Position numbers and translations under genes: made by a program. A stretch of 64,000 nt of DNA from Cruorifilaria tuberocauda (taxonomy: Eukaryota; Nematoda; Chromadorea; Rhabditida; Onchocercidae), in NCBI GenBank assembly GCA_013365365.1, contig JABVXU010000202.1, forward strand, positions 31,935 to 95,934, written 5' to 3'. How positions within the stretch are numbered: the stretch's first letter is position 1; each line of letters starts with the position of its first letter. The notes beneath the pieces were generated by a model, which saw nothing but the letters and a program-made list of their open reading frames with translations, ran no database searches and was not told where the DNA came from. Below are positions 14,019 to 32,001 of this stretch, piece by piece.

Positions 14019-16110
14019 CTATCTTTTAAACCTCAAATTCATTCACCTCATAATCAGATTAACGCATTCGTTAGGAAGGTACCGATAATATCAATGCTTA
14101 CATCCTTCAAATCAACATCATATTCAAATATATTTTATTTTTAATTAAATCTGAACTTTCTATCTAAAAAACACTGCATAGAACAAGTAATGAGTACAAT
14201 GATGTAAGATGCTAGTTGCAAATAGAATAATTAAGTTTTAAATTTTGTTCATCAATTGTAATGTCATCAAAAACTTTTTTTGTGATTAATAGCATTACAT
14301 CCCACTTATTTGTTCACTAATTGGTTTTATGATTATCAATTCGTTTATTTCAATAGTTATTTTAACAACCCAGTGGTAACATGTAGGAATTGTATTCTCA
14401 AAAATAATAAGATCTGTGCCAATTGTCTAAAAGGACAAAACTTTCCTCTCCAAATATAAGCCGAAATGGTTAATGGATACTTTTGACTATATCGTATGTC
14501 ACAAATAAAAAATGATTTATTTGCTTGCTAGATTGTTAATTATACCAATAATAAAGGATATAATTTAACAGACTATAATTAGTTTATTAACAATCATATT
14601 TCTTAAACGAGCTTTTTACGAAAAAACTAAAGCCCTGTTCAGACAAATTAGGAAAAAATTTCGGAACTCAAAACTTTCATTGCTTTCTGTCCCTTCTTAA
14701 CTTTAATACTGTTATTTCAAATTAAACTTGTATTCAAGAAAACAAAAAATAATGATTTTTATCTTTTGAACTTTAGAAGGAAAGAAAACCGCAACATATT
14801 TTCATTTTTGTTATTTTTGAGAGTTCTATATAACCCAGTTTATTTCACACTAATATCTGTGGAAAAAACTCTCTTTCTATTTTTCTCGCCATATCATTCT
14901 AATCATATGATACATATTTATGATAATTGTGAATCAATAAACCAAATCTCAGCAATCAGCAAATGTCCAATTCTAGCATTTCTCTCAACTAAAAAGATAA
15001 GTCCCATCTATACCATCAGATCATTATACTTCACTTAAATTAACCCTAACAACTTTATTAGATGAAGCTGCCATCTTTGACACAAATGAAGAGCAGGCAG
15101 TTTTATAGCGATAACTTCAAGAAAATATTAAAGGTCATCAGAAATTGCTGGTCCAAGAGATGTTGCATTACAAGACAAATCGAAGTTTCACGGCCTATTG
15201 TGAAAAGGGCTCATTGAAGTTGTAATCGGTTGGGTATGCTTCGACGGGCCAGGATATTGGCACCGGTAGTTTTTTTTTGGTATTTTGTGTTAGGTAATCT
15301 GAGGTTTGACAAATCTTTCATTGCATTCATCATGAAAACATCACTTATTGCGCACCAACTCTGTTGGTCTTTCGATTTCCAAAAAATTTTGTCTGAAAGC
15401 TCTTGCCTTTAATTCCCAAGTGCTATTTAAGAATTTATTTTATTGCCAAGCTTTTTTTAATTTCGGAGAAGTGCAATCTATCTTGCTTTATCTTTTACTG
15501 TTTTGAGAAAAATTCAAGCTGAGGTATTTATAGATCTATCAAACAATCATAAAATGACATATTGATGAGAAGCAAAGCAGCTTATCTTTCTTTTGAAAGC
15601 TTATTGATCATTTTTGAAATGATATTGTCACTTCCCTTGAATACTTATGTACTAATATTATATTTGGGTTTCAGTTTGTATACCATTTGGAATGTTCTTC
15701 ATTACCGCAATACGAAATTAATAAAGTGATATTGTGATGAGTTGTTGTTGGTCAAATAATCCCATTTTTATCTGTCAGTGCTAAAAATTATTTAAAATGA
15801 AAGATGTCAGTTAGGGTTGAAGCCGTCGTTTTTGTGACTTCAAGGTAATATTAAAAAGAGTGAATAGAGCTTTGTGGTTTAAATCATTATTTTCGAATCT
15901 GATTACCTGTTTGTAAAGGGGAATTATGATGTTATAGTAATTCTCATGTTTTTCAAACTTTAATACTATTATTTGTTTTGGTTTATGCGGCTTTAGGACA
16001 TGTTATTTTTTGTTTTTTCATATTTAATTTGCACATCAGTACAACCACAAGACTTTTTTTAACGAAATACTTATCGTTCGGACTTATTTGTGTTAAAAAA
16101 AAATTCTTTT

Positions 16111-16123
16111 ACTGTTTTTCAGC
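16111..16123 (+). promoter_or_regulatory. Splice acceptor of the ELAV 5' UTR exon (possible SL trans-splice site)
   Basis: A pyrimidine run ending TTTTTCAG stands 135 bases before the ELAV start codon, so the first coding exon probably starts at 16123. Acceptors of this kind in nematodes serve either a 5' UTR intron or spliced-leader addition; the sequence alone does not tell which. Confidence 0.45.
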
Positions 16124-16257
16124 GGGAAAGAGGATTACGCAGTGCTAACGAAAATATTCTGGAAAGTGGTCAAATAAAAACCAAATTCATTTCAAAGGTT
16201 TGGTAATTGTTTACCGTCGCACAGAAGGTGTGTGCGTGTAGGCACAGTGAAATAGTT

Positions 16258-21197
<4,940 letters not shown>

Positions 21198-24100
21198 TTT
21201 CCGTGCTTTGGTACATCCATCATTACAGTCTTGCCAACAGTATTGTTTGAAAAATTGTTCATGCCAAAGATCCAGTCTTCTTTTTTTTCATATGCGACAT
21301 TTTTCCCACGTAAAAGCCAGTTAACGTTTAGCAGTATCAATTTCACAACTGAATATGAATTTTTTTGATTTTGACATTCAATATAGAAAACACACTTTTC
21401 GTAATTTTCTTTAGGGATTTGTTATTTATTGCAAGTCAATTTGATTCATCCTTGTCTTCTCTTTTACACATTATGTCAACTAGAGTTCAAAAGAGTATTC
21501 TATTTTTGAAAATTAATACGTTTAGATCGAGAGACTTAAAAAATCAATAAAATTTTGATTAATTAAGTATTTATTGGGAATGAATAATATTTCTTTGATT
21601 GTCATTAAGTTCCTTGATTTGAAAGCTGTATCGTGGTGTGGCTAAACATTATTATGTATTGTAGGCATGAGCGTTTGATGTGTTAATTATGCAAAGGCTC
21701 TATTTGGGAAATACCGATCAAGTATTTTTTTCAATCTGATTGTTGATGGTATTATAATAAAAGTCCTACCATTAATTGACCTCTCTCAACGATATTAATT
21801 AGAATAATTGCTTTTGTCGGCAGCGGTCCGCTACTGCCATCTACTACCATCAAAAGAATTTGTATGTAATTAGGGAAGAAACATCGAAGCAGTAGAAAAA
21901 CGCTTAGATATAGATCTTGAGATTTGTTAGCTGCAAAAAAATATTCAGTTTTACTAAAAATAAGCTTATTGATAATCATTGGAAGAAAACAGTTCCTCTC
22001 CATTTCTATACACCGCTATACAAATTAAGCAATCGGTGTTCTTCCTTTGTTTCTATTATTTTTTGAACTGTTTATAGAGTCAAGCTTGTATACATTTAGA
22101 TTATTTCTAACTTTTATCATCACGTCAATATATGAACGGGTGGCAGTTAGTCAGTTGTAACATGAAATGTGAAGTCTCATTGTTTCATCATCTCATTCAC
22201 ATTGTGATAACTTTTTCCCAATGAAAAAAGCATCGCTGTTGTTTGTAATCATTGATGATTTGAATTGACTGATTCGTATGCATAAATGAAAATGCCATTC
22301 TACTATTTTTCATCGCTTATTTCAGATTGTTTCCAAAAAGAGAAGCAAGGTACAGTTAGTGTTAGCAAAGAATTCTTCTTCCTGTTCATTTCATAAATTT
22401 TTCTGCCCTTCGTGAAGTCTCCTATATCTTTCTTTTTTAGTAACTTGTGCTTTTAAAAGTTCGTTTTTTTTTTTCGGCTTCCTGTGAATTATTTTCCAAT
22501 TCACAGTTCTTTTTTAGATTTCCTTTCCCTTTTTGTAATTTATTTCTTCTCATGTGAAGGGCTTCTTTTCCTTTCTCCATCACTGTTTTTTTATTTTATT
22601 TAATATTTTTTATTTTGGAGTTTTATGTTGACCTTTGATGCATTTTTTATAAGAGTAGATTAAGTTAGTGATTTCTATTTAGGATTTTTTTAGAAAGAGT
22701 CGTCAAAAAATCTCAGCTTATTGAAGTACTATGGGTTTTCAGATATTTTTTCCTATTTATAAATGCATCTGAGAGTTGCATTTAATTGGTAAATACCGTC
22801 GTTTCGTTTTTTATTCAGTTTTTCTACCCACGTCCTTGGAAAATGATTTTTTTGGTTTGAACTGCAATGTATTTGTTGTTTTAAATTCTTAAAGAAGCTC
22901 ATCTGTCTTTTATCTTTTTTTTGGAATATTGAATGCAAATGTCACTTCGATTTCAGAATTGTGGTTTTTCTACTTTTCTGGATTAGGATTTCTCAAAGAA
23001 ACTTGATAAAATTTGCTGTAGAAGTTATGGAGGAGCTTTTTTGATCTTATACTATCTTACATATTATTTAAGTTTTTACTGTCTTTGTTCTGTCTAATAA
23101 GCGATTAATTCGCTTCGTACTTGGCCTTTTTTTCGTTTGTTTATGAAATAGTTTGTGTTAATCGTCAACGTATAGATTTATTAGCCCGCCTAACACTATC
23201 AGTATTATCTCTTTCTTTATTATTATTATTATCACTATTATTTTAATATTTCTTAAGCCTTCTAATCGTAGCATATTATTTATGTTTATTTGCTTTAAAG
23301 TAAATTTTTATTTTGTTTCGGTTGGTTTTTCACTTTCTCTTTTATTGTATCACACATGATGTTGATATTTTTTGTTTTCTTTTTTACGGGAAGTTTAATC
23401 ATCAGTAAAAGGTAAGTATAATAATAATATATAAAATGTATCATATATCCTGAAAATAATGGCTGAAAAAATTAAAGATCAAGTGCCGTTTGCATGCTCT
23501 GAATATTTGGTGTGTCTAGTAGGTTTTTGAAGTTGCAGAAATAGCATCTATGTGCAGTTCATTGAACTAAAACAAAAATTTGAACACATTATTATATTTT
23601 ATTTTATAGTTATAGTAAACTGAAAATACGGTGAGAATAGTTTTACAACGTAATAAGAAGCATTCGTTGAACTATTTGAAGAAGAGTATGCAAACTGTTT
23701 GAAGAAGTGAGAAAGTTGCGTTAATTTTATTCTCTTTTTCATTTGCTTATTTTTGAACAATTTAAATAGTATTAGAAACGAAACTTTGGTTTGATTTTAG
23801 TTTTTTTTTTTGCTTAGAATTATCAAACTTATTCCATAAAGCTGGGTAAACGAATTCAATCAAATTCAAATATATATATGAGAATAAGGAGTCGTGAAAT
23901 GCTATTCTGTTTCCATTCTTTACTTTTCGTAGTACTGCTTACTTCATATAATCAGATTTTCATAAAGTTAAAATGCTTTTTTTTTGGCTTTTTAAAATGC
24001 TTAAAATTATTTAAATCAATTTTGTATCTTAAGATTGTTCTGGAGATGCATTTCCGTAACGAACTACTTTAAATTGCTGTAGATGCAGCAGAAGGCACCA

Positions 24101-25940
24101 GATAGGCGAGGAAGAAATAGAAGAGTCTTACAAGAGTTAAAAATGGACAAATGTATGATGGAAAAGTATTACTTTCGTTTATTGGTAATATCATTCTTGA
24201 GTTCCCACCCGCAATTTTTCATTTATTTTCATAGTTAATATTAAATGCACGGAATTAAAAAACAAACTGGATTAACAGACGGAGGAAGTTTATCAAATAA
24301 ATGGCATAAGTACAATATTGATTGCGCAGAAATATCGAAAAAAAGCCACCAATGGCTACAAGTTTTATGTCATCAGTAATTCCACATTTACGTTGTGGAT
24401 TTATACTATCAGAAACTTTAATATTTTTATTTTCCAACTAATTTCCTGAATTAGTACATTTGTTTGAATTCTATGTCACCATCCAATTAAGTCAGTAAGT
24501 CGTCTATGCTTTATTTATTTACGGTTCTTTATTATTTCGACAGAAAAGAGCGAACGAGCATTCCACCTCTTATTAATTTTTATGTTGAATTTTTTGAAAA
24601 ATTTTCATTTCGCATCAACTTCAAAAGTTTCGATTTCCTCGATTTGTGCTTTTTTGTATATTAGTTATATGATAGAATCATCGATTGGACTTTCGCTGGC
24701 ATCCAAACATTCAGTATAATTTAACGGTCTCTATTTTAAATTATGCAAAATGGAAGTACTGTTTTTCTACCACTTTATAATGTATTAAGAAAAATTACTC
24801 TCTAATGAGACCTTGTAGAAAAAGACGAAGTTACTCTTGAAAAAAAAGAAAATCATCCGAATGAATGACCTCAACAAACCTTCCAAGATCTGATGGTTTG
24901 CAGTTTCAGCATACAAATGCATATATTCTGAAATATAATACTATCGCTAAATGATTTCTCTTCCATGGAATGCCATGTTTTCATTCATTCTCATGCTATT
25001 CCTTTTGGTGAACAGTAATACAAGCGCCAATAATGTATTACGAAATCCGGTTAAGTCTCTGTATAACTGATGTAAAATTTTCTGCAAGCGAAACATTGCA
25101 ATTAGCTTGAAATTTTTTAGTTTTAATGTGAAGTTTTTACAATATGTCCTTTATTAATACCATTGATAATAGTGTTCCTCCTGGACAAGAAAATTAATTA
25201 GTACTTTTCGCTTCATTTTTCATATTATTAAGCAAATATGAAAGGGAACAATTTTAAAGACTTATGATTCCTCAATTCTGGTAAAGACGTGGCAAATTTT
25301 CATTTCGTACGGGGAAATACTGTTGTATTTGCCGAAAAAGGCAAAGCACAGTAGTGGAAGAGAATGACGCATACACCAAGAATTTCCCATCAAATAAATT
25401 GAATGGTAGGCAAGCAATTTTCTAGAATTCTGTTCCAAGCATGCTCTTCAGAATTTTATAGCAACTACTTTGTTCTCTAAAAAAAGGATTTAGGTCGAAG
25501 ATATCCAAAAAATAAGAAGGGAAATGGATGATGGTTACTAGCTCTTCAAGTATGACTATTTAATTCATTGTTGAAGAAATATCAAAAAATAATGATTGAA
25601 CATTTAAAGCGTACATTTTGTGTTATAGCTTACTGTGATGAGTTGTTCAAGCTTGATTGCTTTTAAATTTCGCAAAATGAATGAAATATACATATATGTG
25701 CAATCTCCACTGTACTTTAGCATATATTATAATTATTATAGGTAGCATGTCCGAAGGTTTGATTAATTATTCGATTAATTATATTCTTTTTGAAGCGTTA
25801 ATGAACCAAACCAAACTGCTTTCGGTAGATTTTTGAGTTTGGAAACCTTTTTTTTAAGTTTTTGATAAGAGGATACTGATATTCTGGCAGTCAGTTTTAG
25901 TATTATATTAAAAGTAATACTCCTCAAATTTTTTATTTCG

Positions 25941-25998
25941 ATATATTTTAAAAATATTCTATATTTTAAACTATATTTTAAAGCTATATTTTAAACTA
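25941..25998 (+). repeat. Imperfect tandem repeat of TATATTTTAAA units
   Basis: Four imperfect copies of a 12-16 bp unit built on ATATTTTAAA. Simple AT-rich repeat. Confidence 0.7.
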
Positions 25999-26964
25999 AT
26001 TAAAATGCTTCAAAAGAGAAATCCAGGAAATATGAAGCATTAGATAATTTTCCCAATTTAAATGATTGTGAGCTTTGTACAGAAATTTTGACTTTGCCAG
26101 TTATTTGTAATATTTGCTTAAAATTCGAGAATCAAAAAATCATATCCTGCGTTATAGTTTTATGGGTGTAGAATTTCTTTCCTTTATTATTTCTTCTACG
26201 AAAGGTTTCAGAGAAAATTCTCTATCAGTTCGAAAACTTTATAAAAATCAGAATAACAGATTATCTATTTTAACTGAAAAAAGAAACGAGAAAGACACGA
26301 GGCATTAACATCATTGTATTTTCACTAACCAAAATTTTTATTAATTGAAAATAGTTTTTATTGAGACGTTCTCATCCGCATGCATTCTATTTATCAGTTT
26401 ATATGACAAAATCAACATTTTAAGCAAATAAAGTCAATGAAATTCAATACTGAGAGGGATTTACCTAATATTTATTACTAATAATAATTAATGCCATAGC
26501 TGATAACATTTGTTTACAGAATCCGCTTATCTGCCCTTCCTGTTATTGAAACGTGTTTATTAACCGCAGTGATTTCAAACTATTCTGATTATTTTTTCTC
26601 GATAATTTTGCTAGTATGATCGATAAAATATTATTCATTAACAGATTTTAAAATGAATTATCGCAGAGGGAAGTGAAGTAGGAAATAAAATATGAATGAA
26701 TAATTTGAAATCGATATTTTATTTGCAGAAAAGTAGTAGAAAAAAGCGACGTAAAACGGATCAGATATTCACCATTGTTTCATCTGCATGTAGCATAACA
26801 AATTAAACATTTGTATTGAAGTATCGAAGTTTGATTCGCTGCTTTGATTTATTATTCCATTACATTTCCACAGCTAGAAAATTTCACGATGTGCTCACAC
26901 TGTGCATAATTTCCTTATTTTTTTATTTTATCATATTTTGCTAATCGTTCTAAAAATTATTCTT

Positions 26965-27179
26965 CAATCAATTTTCAACAGAACATAACCGTGTAATGTG
27001 AAATGCATATTAACAAGCCTGTTCTTGCTTTTACAAATGGCCAAATAATTCCATTCGTTAAATTGTTTTCCCTTTTCAATTTGCCTCTTAATAGACTTTG
27101 ATTGCTCAAATTATTTAGAGCAATTTATTTTCAAAAAACATTTTAAATTACGGGGTTATGTTCTGTTGAAAATTGATTG
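26965..27179. repeat. Perfect 26-bp inverted repeat with ~163-bp spacer (MITE-like)
   Basis: The left arm, 26965-26990, starts CAATCAATTTTCAACAGAAC; the right arm, 27154-27179, is its exact reverse complement. Similarity continues imperfectly outside the arms (AAAATTATT / AATAATT). No ORF lies between. This could be a short non-autonomous DNA transposon or a hairpin-forming transcript; no clear target-site duplication was found. Confidence 0.75.
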
Positions 27180-29391
27180 AATAATTATCTCTCAGTGTTA
27201 CTCTAAAATATTCGACCAGATTTCTAAAAAATTTCAGCTATAACTAATACTATTTATTTCTTTTTTATTACCGCAATTATATGTGCCACCTAGTACAGAT
27301 AAATCTTAAATTAACAGAAGTTCAGATTTAAGCTATTAGAAAGATTAAAAAAAAGCATCGGTATAAAAAAAAATCTCAAAGATTCAATTTTTAATAATAT
27401 TGCTAAAGTTTTTATAACTTTGAACCAAATACATTCTGACGATAATAATATAACATAACCATCATTTTTTTCACCACCTGCAGATGAAAATATCGCAAAT
27501 TCACGAAATCAAGACTATAAGAAGCTAAATAATTCGAGAATAGCGATAAAACTCAAATATTTATCCTTATTAATTTCTGCAACATAATTGTATCTTCCCT
27601 CTTTCATCTGTCAATGTAGGTCATTTTTAGACTTGAAAAATTTGAATGATTTACTCACAACAAGTGATTTTTAGTTACACTCATTGCCGGTCATTTGCTC
27701 ATTCACTGTCGAAGCAAAAGCAACACTGACGCGTTTATGAATAAGGAACTTGTCTGCTGACAAGATGATATTTCATTTTTGTGCTTCTGTTTGACTGCAA
27801 ACAAATGCATTTATGAAATTCAACGCATTCAGGAAAAAATAGAAATTTTGATTACTTTTCAAATACTAATTGTTAATATAATAGATTTCAATCTATTCTT
27901 TTAAGTTATAAAATGTCTGGAGAACTTTAGAAGCTAACATTTCTTTTGAGAAACTAAAATGGTCTTCCGATTTTCAGGATCAGCAGCTCGTCAGTTATGC
28001 CATAAAGAGAATTATGTGCAGAAGCGGTAAATTAGTGCTCTTAATATTTTTATCGATTTATTTGGACTTACTTATCATTAACTTGTGCATAAACTCATCT
28101 TTCCATTTCTTAATCTTAATTTCTAGTTTTCGTTGATTTTAAAAATTCATTAAATTCATGCCAAATTTAAAGCTGTATCAATACAAAATTCGAATACCAA
28201 TTTGAATGACAAAAGAAAGGTTCAAAAGCATGAAAATTTATGATATATTCTTCAAAATAACTGATAAGGAATCGACCAAATTAATAATATTAAACAACAT
28301 TAAGACTGTATGTTCTTATCGATAAAATTAAATTTTTGATGAAATTTTGCGGAAATGTAGTATTAGCTTATATCAAAAATATAGATGTCTATTGAGAATT
28401 ATTCATTCTTTTAAATATTAACTATTTGTATCGAAATATTTGCTTGCAGGCCTAGGAACAAATATTCCAGGTTTGACTTTGTTTTTAATATTAAAGTATG
28501 GAATCAAGAAATATTTTTCCTCTTTTCCAAATAAATTGAAAGCAATTCCAACAATTAAATAAATGTAATATGTAATGAAGTTTTTTAATTTGACAAATTG
28601 AAATTTTAATTTAATTATTTAATTTGACGACAAACTGTAATCTAAATATTAATTTTTGCAATAGTTTTTAATCTCGATATTTGTTTCAACTTCACAAATT
28701 GAAGCTTTTCAATTCATGAAATACTAAGGTCTGATAAATTGATTTCACATTTCTGTTAATTCACAGCTCCCTGAATCTTTGTTGTGCAAACTTGATTTTC
28801 AACTTTTGTTGAATCGAATACTTTCCTAAATTTATTGAAAATATTTCATTACATATATGTGTATATTTGTTGATTACACTTTCTTCAGCCGATTCAGGAT
28901 TAACTTCTTTTCTAATTGAACAGAAGGCTTAAATTCTATCCTTTAAAAGTAACGAATTTGAACCATTTAGGTCTTAACTGTAGAAGTGTCTTTTCATCTT
29001 TATATTCAATCGCGTTCTATCTGATGTATCATTCTTTTGAACTACTTGATCATTTACAGAGTACCTTACGAAATAATCCTTTAATTCAATCTCTCAAATA
29101 TAATTGGATACTTCTAAATTAGATATCTTGTAAATGATTTTCGATTTTGTTGGATTAGTAAAAACGTTCAGTAATGAGAGATCACTTTATATCTTTTTCT
29201 CTCTGATTTAAATGGAAAAAAATTGATATTTTTACGAATGTGAACTGAATTTATTCTATTCTTTTTTATCATCGTTATTTTTATAAAATTGATTTTTCAA
29301 TACAACAAAATTCCAGAAGATAATTTTATTTTAGCACAAAATATGAGTGTTTGGACTGCTAACCGCATGATGTTAAATAAGAGCTAACAAG

Positions 29392-32001
29392 TTTATGCTT
29401 GGACACAAAATGATTATATGAAAGGAACTGATCAATGGGAAGATGATTATTTGCAAATAATCGATGGTATCCGCAGCTCATTCATTAATTTTTTCAAGGA
29501 ATTTTATGTTTCATATCCTTTTACAATTCATTTCTTTTCAAGGTAGTTGCGTCTGAAATTGATTCACAATCGATGTGCCATGACTTGATTCTCGTCAATT
29601 GTTCCAGTTATAATTATTTTATTTGCAGTAGACCTGCACGTGAAGGTAAATTCTATTTTTCTCCTTCTCACTCACTCGTCATTAGTTGTTATTTAAAATT
29701 TTATTTATTAGCCATTGAAATTTATTCGAGACAATTCCACTAATTTAATAATTGAGGCATAAAAAGCTCAAAAAACTATAATTTCAGAAATGAATGAGTT
29801 AGATAATATGCAATGTTTGTACTATAATGGTTATCGCCGAAGATTTTGCTATCAGCTAATCAGTAATTTAGGTATTCACTCTTCTGTGTTACTCATTGCG
29901 TATAATTTTCAAATTTAATCGAAGTAATTACGCAACCAAATATCTAAGTGAATCCATTGAAAAATTTTATCAAATTTTACTCATTTTATGTTCTAAAGAC
30001 ATTCAGTTGACATACATTATTCAGCGCTAGTAAATTTTCTCTTCAAATATTTTAATCAATTTTTTTACAGCATTTGAATCACAAAGTGTTGCCTATATCG
30101 ATAATGAATTCGAATTTTCATGTTCAAATGGAAGTTTAATACAAGTCGATTTTGCTGCATATGGAAACAATGGAGTCAGTTGACAAAAAATTTTTTGAAT
30201 TCATTTCTTTCGCTGTATAGTAAAGTAAGGGGAAATTGAGAATTTCGAAAGTAGTCCGAAAAGTTAATAATCGATAGCGTTGATGCCTCATATTTGCATT
30301 GTTCGTTCGCACAATGAATACCTAGGAATTGGCAGTTGTCAATGGAAATAATAATCATTTTATTTCTCGTTCCATTGAATTATTTTTTAAGAGTTTTTCC
30401 TTTTTGTTTTAATTATTTCGCCAAAGTTTAGGTATGTTAAAAACAAACAAAAAGGAAGAAGTGACCATATCATAGCAAAATATATCGGAAAAGACCCAGT
30501 TACCGACATAATATCAGTATAAAATGTCTTTGTAAAGAGAAAGAAGAATGATTCATTAAGAGAAATTTACGCTGTTTGAGACATTTGTGTTTGTTCTTGA
30601 AAGAAAGATAATTAAAGAAATGAAATAAAAAAGAGATCAGAAGAAAGAAAAAGGATGTATAATGTTTAGAGAGTTGTACAGAATATTCTAAATTTTGAAT
30701 TACTTTTTCATTATTTGCCACATATAATATATGTATGTTTGAAGACTATTTAACTCATCTCTTAATTTATTTTTTTCTCTGTTATTTCAGGAATATAGCG
30801 ATAACATGCTTACATTTTGCTCCAGCTAAAGTAAATAACGTATTGGGAAGAATGTACACTTCCGTCCAGTTTACAAACAGTAATTAGCATGTCAGTTGCT
30901 TTTAGTTCCAGTTCCATCATTGCTTGAAATTCAAAGCCAGTCATTAATTATGAGAATATCCCTCCAGGTGCCAAGGTGTCACCCACTGTTAAATCAAAAA
31001 TCTCCAGTCATTATTTCCAAAAAAAAAGCAGAAAAACCGCTTTCATTCCACAAAGCGGAAAAAAGTGTCGTAAAGAAGTAATGATATAGTTCGATCAACT
31101 TTTAACGATAGAAATTTCTTAACGAATTTCTGCTAAACTCTGTAATAAAACTTCTCAAAAAATTCAAGGATTTTCTGTTTTTATTTTAAAAGTAATGAAT
31201 CCAAGTGATTTCATAAGAGTTTCAGGTTTTCACTGTATAATGCACGTGTGCTAAAATCTTTAAAATGTTGTCTAGGCCAAAGTAACGTCTTCGCTCAATT
31301 ATTTATTCCTTCAAATTCAATTATATTTTAGGATGTGGACAGCTGGCTTTTTCAGTTGGGCAATTTACACAAAATGAAATCGCTCTGACTGTACGAAAGC
31401 AAGTTCATAATATTAAAAGTTCTTGTTATTGGATGATTGAACTTGGAAGTATATTTCCAAATATCTATTCTTCATTCAGCAAATCTGTTAAGTATATTGA
31501 ATTTATGAATTTTCCCTTCTTCGTACGTTATCCGAAAATGTCTGCAATTTCATATGTCTGCAATAAATACACATATTTATTTCTTTTAGGTCAGAATACA
31601 GAAGTTGTGTAAATGCTACGTAAACTATAGAAGCGCTTATTGGAGTCAGAGAAGTTGCAATAGTAGTCAGCAATGGGTTTGTCAATTTGCGTCCGAAGTC
31701 CACTCCAGTGGAACACAGATTAACGGATTACCGAGTATTGGAAAGTTTGTTATGATCCTCTTTGGAAAAATCTTTTTTAAGGGAGAGCTTTTGTGGCATA
31801 AGTTAAATCGTATTTAAGGTTCAGTTTGAAGAGTTCCATTCCTTCCTACTTTATAATAGAGTTATTATTAAGAGTTGGAATGATCATTTAGATGCTCTTC
31901 TTTTGCATTTGATTCGGGAGAATAATTTAGGACTTTATGTAGAGATGGTGATTCAGAAGAATGTTGGCAGCCAAATCACTTTGTTTCAGAGCGACGAGTA
32001 G
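29392..32001 (+). CDS. Candidate extracellular lectin-like protein (C-type lectin-like and SUEL-like pieces), 5' end not found
   Basis: A chain of eight exon-like segments with agreeing phases: 29392-29466, 29547-29645, 29788-29871, 30071-30179, 30791-30879, 31332-31486, 31590-31748, 31819-32001 (stop TAG). The second ends NCSSYNYFICSRPA, which resembles the end of a C-type lectin domain; 30071-30179 reads SCSNGSLIQVDFAAYG, like the start of a SUEL/galactose-binding lectin domain; 31590-31748 has SCNSSQQWVCQF, again lectin-end-like. The last exon encodes 60 open codons with no ATG. Cysteine content suggests a secreted or membrane-exposed protein. Doubts: no signal peptide exon was found, the exon at 30071 needs a TT donor at 30180 to stay in phase, and other acceptors are weak. 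It may be a true gene, a partly decayed copy, or part of a larger gene reaching to 35.1 kb. Confidence 0.38.

Larger units (their letters stand above)
7379..16122. other. Long gene-poor stretch between NDUFB8 and the ELAV gene
   Basis: About 8.7 kb, AT-rich. Short open frames occur on both strands but show no family similarity, no consistent chain of splice sites and no clear codon bias. The only sub-region that looks somewhat different is 13690-14020, which is less AT-rich and open on the minus strand (listed separately). Small tandem and direct repeats occur at 10225-10257 and 12083-12143. The right end presumably carries the promoter and any 5' UTR exons of the ELAV gene. Confidence 0.5.
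21198..29391. other. 3' flank of the ELAV gene and intergenic sequence
   Basis: About 8 kb. The first part must hold the ELAV 3' UTR: a plus-strand AATAAA lies near 21546, and 22380-23420 is strongly T-rich on the plus strand. Otherwise I see only short open frames. One at 24083 (51 codons, beginning MQQKAPDRRGRNRR) has an in-frame GTAATA donor-like site but no partner exon. Possible 5' exons of the lectin-like gene lie at 27979-28027 and 28451-28471, too short to support alone. Confidence 0.4.
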
